From: Streptomyces rapamycinicus NRRL 5491
GTDB lineage: Bacteria > Actinomycetota > Actinomycetes > Streptomycetales > Streptomycetaceae
DNA: 64,000 nucleotides
NCBI RefSeq assembly: GCF_024298965.1
Contig: NZ_CP085193.1
Coordinates: forward strand, 12,152,001 to 12,216,000
Direction: 5' to 3'
A program made the position numbers and the translations under genes. The first letter of the stretch is position 1; every line of letters begins with the position of its first letter. Below the pieces are notes generated by a model that saw nothing but the letters and a program-made list of their open reading frames with translations, had not been told where the DNA came from and ran no database searches. Of this stretch, positions 57,205 to 64,000 are shown piece after piece.

Positions 57205-57340
57205 GGATCATCGATGCCCAGGTCGCCGAGATCCCCGCCTACACCGCGTTCACCGGCCGCAAGAAGAGTGAGCAGGTCACCGCCCGGCTGATCGTGCGCC
57301 GGGTCCGCGACCTGGCCAAACCCGCCACCGCTGGCGGGGC
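57205..57340 (+). mobile_element. IS1380-family transposase fragment, plus strand
   Basis: The frame reads DAQVAEIPAYTAFTGRKKSE and QVTARLIVRRVRDLAKPATA, an internal IS1380 transposase segment. Positions 57211-57330 are a 117/120 inverted copy of 57599-57718. It is cut off on both sides. Confidence 0.7.
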
Positions 57341-57718
57341 GGGTTGGTCAGTGGCGTCGGGCTGCCTCGGGGGCGCGTGGACGGTGCCGAACAGTTGTGT
57401 CCAGGCGTGCTGCCAGGGCCGTCGCTGCGGTAGGTGCAGCGTCAGGCGCCGGGCGGAGCGGGCGATCCTGGCAGGGACACGGACGAGGTGGGCGCGCAAG
57501 GTGGCGGTGTTCCCGCTCGGCCTGGAGGGTCTGGGCGGGGTTGTCGGTGAAGAACGGGTGGTAGCGCCAGACGGGGAACAGTTCGCCCTGCTCGCCTGCG
57601 GTGGCGGGTTTGGCCAGGTCGCGGACCCGGCGCACGATCAGCCGGGCGGTAACCTGCTCACTCTTCTTGCGGCCGGTGAATCCGGTGTAGGCGGGGATCT
57701 CGGCGACCTGGGCATCGA
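57211..57718. repeat. 120-bp inverted repeat with a 268-bp loop
   Basis: Arms 57211-57330 and 57599-57718 differ at three positions only (two in GCG/GGA near the Ala/Gly codon, one C/T). The arms are parts of IS1380 transposase genes in opposite orientation. Confidence 0.85.
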
Positions 57719-57860
57719 AGATGAGCTCGCCGGTGTCGGGATCGGGCACGGTGGTGGGGTAGGTGATCTGCTGCCATGCGGCCTCGGGGATGGCCAGGAC
57801 GGCCCGTTTGACGGCATAAGTCCCATCGCCCCAGCTCAGAGGGCATCCGCGTCTTCATGT
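57348..57860 (-). mobile_element. IS1380-family transposase fragment, minus strand
   Basis: The minus strand reads GDGTYAVKRAVLAIPEAAWQ, VPDPDTGELIFDAQVAEIPA, YTGFTGRKKSEQVTARLIVR and ELFPVWRYHPFFTDNPAQTL, then loses similarity. About 150 residues of the middle of an IS1380 transposase remain. The partner fragment lies inverted 268 bases away. No terminal repeats or target duplication are visible. Confidence 0.72.
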
Positions 57861-58224
57861 CCAAGCCCTGCACCGGCTATTGCCCGGTGGATCGAGGCTT
57901 AGACGTCATCGGCGCCCTGATCTGCCTCGCCGGGTTGCCGGCAGGCGGTGGCGGGCCGCAGGCTCCGCCATGCGCGAGCCGGAAGAGGCGTTCGGCGATG
58001 GGCAGGCCGCGATCGAGGAGCTGCGAGCGAAGGCGGAGGACCGTGGATTCGCGTATTCCACGGAGGTCGCAATGCCGAACCGACGGGTGGTGCACTCCTG
58101 GCCGTACGTCGGCGGGTCCCGGGGTTGCCCGGACACGCCGAACCGAGCCATGCCGGAGCGGGCCAGCGCGGGGGATCGGTGCGCTGGGACAGGGGAATGG
58201 CGCAGCCGCTCAGTGGAGATGTGA
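57861..58224. other. Intergenic debris without a supported gene
   Basis: 364 bases after the IS1380 fragment. A plus-strand frame from 57971 (EEAFGDGQAAIEELRAKAED, then RGFAYSTEVAMPNRRVVHSW) reads like part of a protein but has no clear start or known domain. It is probably a further remnant. Confidence 0.35.
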
Positions 58225-59154
58225 TCACACCGTGATCACGACCTTGCCGTGGACGTGGCGCCCGGCCTGCAGGGTCACGGCGTCACGGATCCGCTCGATC
58301 GGGAAGGTCGCGGCGATCGGCACGGTGATCCTGCCCGCGAGGATCGCGTCGGTGATGCGCTTCAGGGCGTCCGGACCCGCGTCGGTGCCGCCGGTCGCGC
58401 GCACGCCGCCGGGAGGGTTGGGCCCCGCGGCGATCGTGGAGATCCGTTCCGGCGGTACGCCGAGCGCGAGCGCGGTCTCGGCCGTTTCGGTGCCGAACAG
58501 GTCGGTCGCGGCGGTCACGCCGTCGGGAGCCAGTGTCCGTACCCGGTCCGCGAGCCCCGGGCCGTATGCCACGGGCTCGGCACCCAGCTGCCGCAGGAAC
58601 TCGAAGGTGCTCTCCGAGGCGGTACCGATCACTCTGGCTCCGGCGTGCTTCGCGAGCTGTACGGCAAACACGCCGACGCCACCGGCGGCGCCGCCTATCA
58701 GGACGGTGTCGCCGGACCGCAGGTCGATCGCAGCCAGTGCGGCGGCGGCGGTCAGGCCGGCCACCGGAAGCGTGCTCGCCACCTCGTCGCTGATGCCCTC
58801 CGGCGTGTGAAAGACAGACTCGGACGCCTCGGCGGACGTCTTGACCACCACGAAATCGGCGGCGGCTCTGCCCAGCGCGCCTCCGTGGACGCGATCGCCC
58901 ACGGCAAAGCCCGTGGCGCCGTCGCCGACCTCGTCCACGACACCGGCGAAGTCGTATCCGAAGCCGGATGGCACGGTGACGCCGAACTGCTCCGCCACTT
59001 CGGGCAGCGAGACAAGCAGCCAGTCCATGGGATTCAGCCCGACGGCCGCCACGCGGACACGCACCTCGCCCGGGCCGGCGTGCGGTTCCGAAACGTCTCG
59101 CAGTTCCAGCACCTCGGGGCCTCCGAACGCCTGGTAGATGACGGCTCGGCTCAT
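58225..59154 (-). CDS. NADPH-dependent quinone oxidoreductase-like MDR protein
   Basis: Intact, 309 residues. Zinc-free MDR features: PGEVRVRVAAVGLNPMDWLL, GYDFAGVVDEVGDGATGFAV, GDRV, LPVAGLTAAAALAAIDLRSG and the cofactor loop LIGGAAGGVGVFAVQLAKHA. It probably detoxifies enones or quinones. It is divergent from a TetR gene, with two related operator-like sites between them, the usual arrangement of a TetR-repressed oxidoreductase. Confidence 0.87.
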   Translation of the reverse strand: MSRAVIYQAFGGPEVLELRDVSEPHAGPGEVRVRVAAVGLNPMDWLLVSLPEVAEQFGVTVPSGFGYDFAGVVDEVGDGATGFAVGDRVHGGALGRAAADFVVVKTSAEASESVFHTPEGISDEVASTLPVAGLTAAAALAAIDLRSGDTVLIGGAAGGVGVFAVQLAKHAGARVIGTASESTFEFLRQLGAEPVAYGPGLADRVRTLAPDGVTAATDLFGTETAETALALGVPPERISTIAAGPNPPGGVRATGGTDAGPDALKRITDAILAGRITVPIAATFPIERIRDAVTLQAGRHVHGKVVITV

Positions 59155-59184
59155 GGATGGACCTCCAGTCGAGTAAACAACTCA

Positions 59185-59233
59185 TGATGGGACTTGGTCC
59201 CATCACTATACACGGGTGACGGGACCAAGTGCC
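59185..59233. promoter_or_regulatory. TetR operator pair
   Basis: TGATGGGAC-TTG-GTCCCATCA (59185-59205) is a perfect 9-bp palindrome. GGGACCAAGTGCC (59221-59233) is the same core on the other strand with one mismatch. Both lie in the 92-bp gap between the divergent genes. Confidence 0.7.
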
Positions 59234-59246
59234 GTACACTGTTGTC

Positions 59247-59816
59247 ATGGCCCGATGGCAACCCAACGCACCAGAGCGACTCGCTGTCGCCGCCCTCGAA
59301 CTGTTCGAGGAGCGGGGCTACGAGAACACGACGGTGATCGAGATCGCGGAGCGCGCGGGGCTGACGAAGAGCACTTTCTTCCGACACTTCCAGGACAAGC
59401 GGGAAGTGCTCTTCGGCGGGGACACGATGGCCGGACTGCTCGCCGAGGGGATCGCCGCGGCTCCGGCAACCGCCAAGCCGTTCGAGGCGGTGGCTCATGC
59501 CCTGGACGCGGTCGGGAGGGAGGCTTTCCACCCCGCTCGGCGCGAAATGAGTGCCCGCAGGCGGGAAGTGATCGCCGCCAACCCGGAACTGCGGGAACGT
59601 GAGGCGCTGAAGGGCCTCGGTCTCACCGCATCGATGACCGACGCGCTCAAGCGGCGCGGCGTTCCCGAACTGACCTCGTGCGTGGCCGCGGAACTGGGCG
59701 CGCTCGCGTTGAAAATCGCCTACGAGCGCTGGAGCGGCACGACTGACGGCGACGACTTCGGTGACGTCGCGCGGCGAGCCCTCCGTGATGTGCAGGCAGC
59801 CGGCGCCGTGCACTGA
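59247..59816 (+). CDS. TetR-family transcriptional regulator
   Basis: Intact, 189 residues from ATG 59247; a GTG at 59229 is an alternative. Its helix-turn-helix is TTVIEIAERAGLTKSTFFRH followed by FQDKREVLF. The C-terminal helical ligand domain is normal in length. Its target is probably the pair of GGGACyAAGTCCC-like sites between it and the oxidoreductase gene. One site lies just before the start, implying autorepression. Confidence 0.88.
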   Translation: MARWQPNAPERLAVAALELFEERGYENTTVIEIAERAGLTKSTFFRHFQDKREVLFGGDTMAGLLAEGIAAAPATAKPFEAVAHALDAVGREAFHPARREMSARRREVIAANPELREREALKGLGLTASMTDALKRRGVPELTSCVAAELGALALKIAYERWSGTTDGDDFGDVARRALRDVQAAGAVH

Positions 59817-60048
59817 CCCTTTCCCATATTGAGTGGGCGGCGTTCTTTCCGTCGGCGGTTCTGCTTGCTGCTACGGCGGGGGCTGATCAGTTGTTGATCC
59901 TGCGTAACGGCTTGCGTCACGGTCCGCGTCCGGCGATGCCAGCTGGCCGGCGGTGGGCAATCGATAGTGGGTCGGCCTGTCCCGCTTGTCGCGGTAGCAG
60001 CCGCTGGTTGTGACCGGGAGGAGGGGGCCTCCTCCGGCGACAGATGAA

Positions 60049-60453
60049 TCAGGCTTCTGTGATGGTTCGGCCTGGCATCGGCTCCGCGAGCGCGGCCCGC
60101 CAGGCCGGGGCGCCGAAGGGTTCGGCGAAGTACTGCGTCTCGTGCACCACGTGCTGGTCGGCGAATTCCATGATGCTCACCGAGTACGAAGGCGCACCGT
60201 CGTAGGTGATGACGCATTCGCTCACCCACAGATTGGCATGGCCGGTGATCCGCCGGACGGTGAAGTGCCGGTCGGCCGGGTGCTCGCCACGTTGCGCCGA
60301 AATCGTCGCTCGGCCCCGGAACCGCTCACCTGACTGCGGGTAGTCCAGAATCGCGTCCGTGGCGTAGATGACGTGTTCGGCTTCGGCGTTCCCGCGTTCC
60401 GAGGCCCGCCAATGCTCCTCGATCGCGGCTCTGGTCCGGGAGTCAGCATCCAC
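60049..60453 (-). CDS. SnoaL-like (NTF2-fold) protein
   Basis: Intact, 134 residues from GTG 60453 (GGAAGGG upstream). NTF2-like features: RAAIEEHWRASERGNAEAEH, YATDAILDYPQSGERFRGRA, VSECVITYDGAPSYSVSIME and DQHVVHETQYFAEPFGAPAW. SnoaL-like proteins include polyketide cyclases, ketosteroid isomerase-like enzymes and many without known activity. It stands alone between the TetR gene and the DJ-1 gene. Confidence 0.8.
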   Translation of the reverse strand: MDADSRTRAAIEEHWRASERGNAEAEHVIYATDAILDYPQSGERFRGRATISAQRGEHPADRHFTVRRITGHANLWVSECVITYDGAPSYSVSIMEFADQHVVHETQYFAEPFGAPAWRAALAEPMPGRTITEA

Positions 60454-60660
60454 GGCACCGCCCTTCCACAGCGGTGGCAGCCTGGGCACTCCGGACCACA
60501 GGCGGCCCGGCACCAGGCGGCCGTGGGCCGCCAAGTCCTTCCCTTTGGCCGGACCGGCGGACCGGCGGATCGGGGGATCGGCGGATCGGCCTCTCGGACT
60601 CCGTCCGAGGCTGTTCAGGAACTGTCCGTGCGGGTGAGGCGGGTGAGGCCATTGCGCGAT

Positions 60661-61349
60661 TCACAGGACCTTGAGCAGGCGTTCGGCCAGGGGGATGCCG
60701 ATGCGGGGTTCTGTCCGGTGTACAGGTTGCGGTCGACCACCGTGTAGGGCTTCCACTTCTCGCCCTTGGTGAAGTCGACGCCGAGTTCGATGAGTTCGGT
60801 CTCCAGTGTCCAGCGGGCCCTCTTGGCAAGGCCGACTTCCTCCTCTTCCTCGTTGGTGAAGCCGGTGACCCGGTAGCCGGCGAAGGGCGATTTCCCGTGG
60901 ATCCTGGTCGCCAGCATCGCCGCCGGGGCGTGGCAGACGATGGCGAGGGGTTTGCCGGAGGGCAGGGCCGCCGTCAGCAGGCGGCCGGCGTCGGCGTCGA
61001 CGCTCAGGTCTTCCATCGGTCCGTGGCCGCCGGGGAAGTAGACGGCGTCGTAGTCGTCCAGTCTGGCATCCGCGAGGTGGATCGGGCGCCGCATCACCTC
61101 CGCGGAGCGGATGATCGCCTCCAGGTCGAGTGCGATCTGCGCGCTGCCCGCCATATCGGGTCGCAGGCTCATCATGTCCACCGTCGGAACGGCTCCGCCG
61201 GGGGTGGCGACGGTGATCTCGTGGCCCGCTTCGGTGAGGGCCTTGTAGGGGGCGGCGAACTCTTCGGCCCAGTAGCCGGTCGCGTACCTGGTGCCGTCCT
61301 TGAGCGTCCAGTACGGCGTACCGGTCATCACGAAAAGTACCTTGGCCAT
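60661..61349 (-). CDS. DJ-1/PfpI-family class I glutamine-amidotransferase-like protein (one frameshift)
   Basis: About 229 residues from ATG 61349. Family features: VLFVMTGTPYWTLKDGTRYA, DDYDAVYFPGGHGPMEDLSV, the nucleophile elbow PLAIVCHAPAAML with the catalytic Cys, and YRVTGFTNEEEEEVGLAKRA. This subgroup contains Hsp31-like glyoxalase/chaperone proteins. One base is lost near 60705; the corrected tail ends GIPLAERLLKVL. Confidence 0.85.
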
Positions 61350-61401
61350 CGCGCAACCGCCTTCCTGTTGAGGTTCGGTGCGGTTAGCGCACATATCTCC
61401 C

Positions 61402-61654
61402 TTAAGGCATGGTACGAGCAGGTGGCGGCCCGCCGCACCCGTGGTGGCCGTGCTGTGCGGTGTCGGTGGACACCCGGGTCGTTGTCTCTTTCTCGGCCGG
61501 GTGGCCGGAGTCGGTCAGTGGGGTCTCGAGGTTGGCGATCGTGACGCACATCCGGTGAGCAGCGGAGGGCCGAGCCGCGCGGCCGCCCCGGCCCCATGAC
61601 ATCGCCCTCGGGCTTCCTGGCCAGAACGGTGTCGCCTACGAGAACGATCTTCAT
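61402..61654 (-). pseudogene. N-terminal fragment of a CapA-like metallophosphatase
   Basis: From ATG 61654 (GAAGGAGA upstream) the minus strand reads MKIVLVGDTVLARKPEGDVM and, after one frame change, CVTIANLETPLTDSGHPAEK. GDxxLxR...NLExPL is the N-terminal metal-binding pattern of CapA/PgsA-like proteins. The frame ends after about 84 residues where 300 are expected. The rest of 61350-61792 shows only a short CAGAT/ATCTG inverted repeat near 61723. Confidence 0.45.
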
Positions 61655-61792
61655 TGCGTCTCCTTCGCTTGTGTTCGGACGGGCGGCACCGTTGCGCCGC
61701 GGTGGTTGACAGAACCCTCTCACCAGATTCAGGATCTGTCCCATCCTTATGAACAGTCGTTCCGACTACGTGAACGAACGGGAGCGTACTTC

Positions 61793-62671
61793 ATGAACTT
61801 GGGCCGGACGCTGTTGTTCTCGCCTGGCGACCACGCACGGCGGGTGGAACGTGCCCTGGCATCGCCGGCGGCCACCGTCGTCCTCGATCTGGAGGACGGC
61901 GTCGCCGAGGGCACGGCCAAGGAGGCCGCCCGTGCCACGATCGCCCGCGCGCTGTCGAGCACGCGCCGTACCGGGCTGTTCGTGCGGGTCAACGGGACGG
62001 GCAGTCCTGAGCAGGCCGCCGACCTCGCCGCGCTCGCTCCGTCCCTCGGCCACGTCACCGGGATCGTCGTCCCCAAGGTCGAGTCCCGTGAAGAGGTGAC
62101 CCGGCTCGGGAAGCGGTTGCACGAGATCGAGCGTGACCTGGGGATCAAGCCCGGCTCGCTCCTTGTCGTGCCGGTGGTCGAGACCTGCGCGGGCCTGCTC
62201 GCCGCGCCCGGTATCGCGGCCGCGCCACGGGTCGCCGCGCTGATTCTCGGCGTCCTCGACCTGGCCGCCGAGCTCGGTGTGTCGCCAGTGGCCGGCAGCG
62301 GCGGCCTGGACCACGTCCGGGTGCACCTCGCGGTGGCCGCCCGGGCGGCCGGGCTCCCGGCGCCGGCCGACGGCCCGCACCCCGATCTTGACGACGACGA
62401 GGGACTCAGACGGAGCAGCCTGGCCTCCCGGGCGCTCGGATTCGGTGGCCGCGTCGTGCTGCATCCCCGTCAGCTCGACGCGGTGGAGCGGGACTACGCA
62501 CCGACTGCGGACGAGGTCCTGCGGGCGCGCCGTGTCGTCGAGGCGGCCGCGGCGGGGGCGGGCAGCCTCCGTCTGCCGGACGGGACCTTCGTCGACGCGC
62601 CGGTCATTGCCCGGGCACGTGCGGTGCTCGCCGAGGCCGGGGAGGTGACGCGTGAGCACGCTCCCGCTTGA
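61793..62671 (+). CDS. HpcH/HpaI aldolase / citrate-lyase beta (CitE)-like protein
   Basis: Intact, 292 residues from ATG 61793. CitE features: LLFSPGDHARRVERALASPA, TVVLDLEDGVAEGTAKEAAR (metal Asp/Glu), GIVVPKVESREEV, VPVVETCAGLLAAPGI (second metal Glu) and GFGGRVVLHPRQLDAVER. CitE-like enzymes cleave or form malyl-, methylmalyl- or citramalyl-type CoA thioesters. The gene overlaps the CaiB gene by 20 bases; with the MaoC gene after it, the trio looks like a short hydration/CoA-transfer/lyase path. Confidence 0.88.
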   Translation: MNLGRTLLFSPGDHARRVERALASPAATVVLDLEDGVAEGTAKEAARATIARALSSTRRTGLFVRVNGTGSPEQAADLAALAPSLGHVTGIVVPKVESREEVTRLGKRLHEIERDLGIKPGSLLVVPVVETCAGLLAAPGIAAAPRVAALILGVLDLAAELGVSPVAGSGGLDHVRVHLAVAARAAGLPAPADGPHPDLDDDEGLRRSSLASRALGFGGRVVLHPRQLDAVERDYAPTADEVLRARRVVEAAAAGAGSLRLPDGTFVDAPVIARARAVLAEAGEVTREHAPA

Positions 62672-63812
62672 GGACATCACGGTGGTCGGCCTGGAGCAGG
62701 CCGTGGCCGCGCCGTTGGCCACCCGCCGGCTCGCCGACCTGGGCGCCCGGATCATCAAGGTCGAACATCCAGTTGGTGGGGATTTCGCGCGTGCGTACGA
62801 CGATGTCGTGGGCGGGCAGTCCAGCGTCTTCGTCTGGCTCAACCGGGGCAAGGAGTCCGTCCAGCTCGATCTGAAGAACGACGCCGACCGGGCGGCCTTG
62901 GAGGAAGTCCTGGCAGCCGCGGACGTCTTCGTCGCGAACCTGTCGCCGCGCGCCCTCGTCGACCTGGGCCTGGACTCCGAGACGCTATGCGCCCGACATC
63001 CAGGGCTGATCGTCTGCACGATCTCGGGATATGCGCCGGACGGCCCGCAGCCCGGCAAGAAGGCCTATGACGCGCTGATTCAGGCCGAGGTCGGCCTGAT
63101 GGCGCTGACGGGATGGCCGGACTCGCCGGCCAAGACCGGGATTTCGGTAGCCGACATCGCCGCCGGCTCGTTCGCCTACAGCGGCGTGCTGGCCGCGCTT
63201 CGGCACCGCGACCGGACTGGCGAGGCGCTCCCGGTGCACGTGCCACTGTTCGGTGCGCTGACGGAGTGGATGGCCTACCCGCTTTACTACACCGCGCACA
63301 GCGGGCGGGCCCCGGCGCCGATGGGGACGGCACACCCCACCATCGCCCCGTACGGCGCGGTGCCGACCGCGGAGGGCCGACACGTGATGATCGCGGTACA
63401 GAACGAGAACGAGTGGCGTCGGCTCTGCACCGAGGTGCTGGACGTCCCGGAGCTGCTCGACGACCCTCGGCTGTCCAGCAACGCGCTGCGGGTGGCGCAC
63501 CGCGCGACCCTCGATGAGCTGCTCGAGCGGGCGTTCCGGGCGCTGCCGGAGGCCGTGCTGGTCGAGCGGCTGGAGGCGGCGCGGATCGCGTGGGCCCGGC
63601 TCAACCACGTCGCCGATCTGGAGCACCACCCTGAGCTGGCCGTTCCTGCTCGCTGGCTCGACACGCGCACTCCAGCCGGACCCATCCGCACGCTGACACC
63701 GGTCGCGGCCCCCGGCGGCCGGGTCGCCCGCGACGGCGCGGTCCCGGCGCTGGGCCAGCACACCGCGTCGGTGCTCGCCGAGCTGGCAGCCCGACGGAAG
63801 GAGTCGGCATGA
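62652..63812 (+). CDS. CaiB/BaiF family CoA-transferase
   Basis: Intact, 386 residues from GTG 62652. Features: [57 protein letters not shown], the catalytic Asp in [15 protein letters not shown], and [15 protein letters not shown]. Family III CoA-transferases move CoA between carboxylates. With CitE and MaoC neighbours it recalls mesaconyl- or itaconyl-CoA type transferases. Its stop overlaps the next ATG (ATGA). Confidence 0.89.
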   Translation: MSTLPLEDITVVGLEQAVAAPLATRRLADLGARIIKVEHPVGGDFARAYDDVVGGQSSVFVWLNRGKESVQLDLKNDADRAALEEVLAAADVFVANLSPRALVDLGLDSETLCARHPGLIVCTISGYAPDGPQPGKKAYDALIQAEVGLMALTGWPDSPAKTGISVADIAAGSFAYSGVLAALRHRDRTGEALPVHVPLFGALTEWMAYPLYYTAHSGRAPAPMGTAHPTIAPYGAVPTAEGRHVMIAVQNENEWRRLCTEVLDVPELLDDPRLSSNALRVAHRATLDELLERAFRALPEAVLVERLEAARIAWARLNHVADLEHHPELAVPARWLDTRTPAGPIRTLTPVAAPGGRVARDGAVPALGQHTASVLAELAARRKESA

Positions 63813-64000
63813 CCACACACGACGGCTGGCAGGGTCGGTTCTTCGAGGACTTCGTGCCCGGCGACGTCTACCGGCACCCTTGGGCCGCACCATCACCACC
63901 ACCGACAACATCTGGTTCACCCTGCTGACCCAGAACACCGCGCCGCTGCACTTCGACCATGAGTACGCCCGGCGCACCGAGTTCGGCAAGCCACTGGTCA
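63809..64000 (+). CDS. MaoC-family hydratase, N-terminal part (one frameshift, runs off the window)
   Basis: From ATG 63809 it reads [20 protein letters not shown] then YRHP. After one lost C near 63880 it continues [20 protein letters not shown] and [18 protein letters not shown] to the edge. The hotdog start and [19 protein letters not shown] motif match MaoC-type hydratases such as mesaconyl-C4-CoA hydratase-like proteins. The rest lies outside. Confidence 0.78.

Noticed and set aside
56053..57291. A 412-codon plus-strand open frame opposite the aldo/keto reductase
   Set aside because: The minus strand has a complete catalytic tetrad; the plus frame has none of the features of a protein domain.
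60549..60592. Run of CGGCGGATCGG-like units
   Set aside because: Low-complexity repeat without a gene, promoter or symmetry; likely slippage-prone filler.

Overview
The window looks like chromosomal DNA of a high-GC actinomycete, most likely a Streptomyces. Codon third positions are overwhelmingly G/C, GTG starts are common, ATGA/GTGA stop-start overlaps abound, F420-linked enzymes are present, and terminators are long perfect hairpins without U-tracts. This assignment is inferred from composition and gene families only.

Positions 1 to about 41,050 hold one very large CoA-ester catabolic island. It opens with the tail of an enoyl-CoA hydratase and a branched-chain-type ABC importer (lipoprotein binding protein, fused permease, two ATPases). 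Next come a DUF35/Ltp2-like thiolase pair, a GntR-FCD regulator, an ACMSD-type amidohydrolase, two LLM flavin/F420 oxidoreductases, an SDR, a YtcJ-like amidohydrolase, two CaiB/BaiF CoA-transferase genes (one racemase-like), a metallo-beta-lactamase-fold hydrolase and a thiolase. Then follow three ANL acyl-CoA synthetases, three crotonase-family enzymes, two type-II 3-hydroxyacyl-CoA-dehydrogenase-like SDRs and six acyl-CoA dehydrogenases. The island closes with a TetR regulator, an F420:NADP oxidoreductase, a DUF2889 protein and the electron-transfer flavoprotein EtfBA. The six acyl-CoA dehydrogenases fall into two complementary sequence types in three sets, as in the heteromeric dehydrogenases of steroid side-chain degradation. 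I infer import, CoA activation, epimerisation and beta-oxidation/retro-aldol shortening of a bulky branched or alicyclic (terpenoid- or steroid-like) carboxylate; the substrate itself cannot be read from the sequence.

Two sets of shared operator-like sites tie the island together. AT-rich sites centred on ACTnAGT lie in front of at least eight genes or divergent pairs. A second palindrome, GAAAAY-NNN-RTTTTC, occurs twice between the amidohydrolase and the first LLM gene and twice between the F420:NADP oxidoreductase and DUF2889 genes, 28 kb apart.

Positions 41,050 to 61,700 are a mosaic of small, mostly self-regulated units: a flavodoxin-like quinone reductase, a broken isochorismatase-family gene, an amidohydrolase/MarR pair, a HIT protein, a PaaI thioesterase with a PLP decarboxylase and Lrp regulator, a DUF417 protein, a PAS/GAF/PP2C phosphatase, NDH-2, an aldo/keto reductase, an oxidoreductase/TetR pair and a DJ-1 family protein. 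Insertion-sequence debris (IS5-like and an inverted pair of IS1380-like fragments) and several truncated gene tails lie between them. The last 2.2 kb begins a CitE-CaiB-MaoC module that runs off the window.

About thirty genes need one or more frame corrections. The frame moves as expected for loss of single bases in G/C runs, and even etfB and etfA are hit, so most of these breaks are probably sequence or assembly errors. Such genes are annotated here as reconstructed CDSs; only truncated or internally deleted copies are called pseudogenes.
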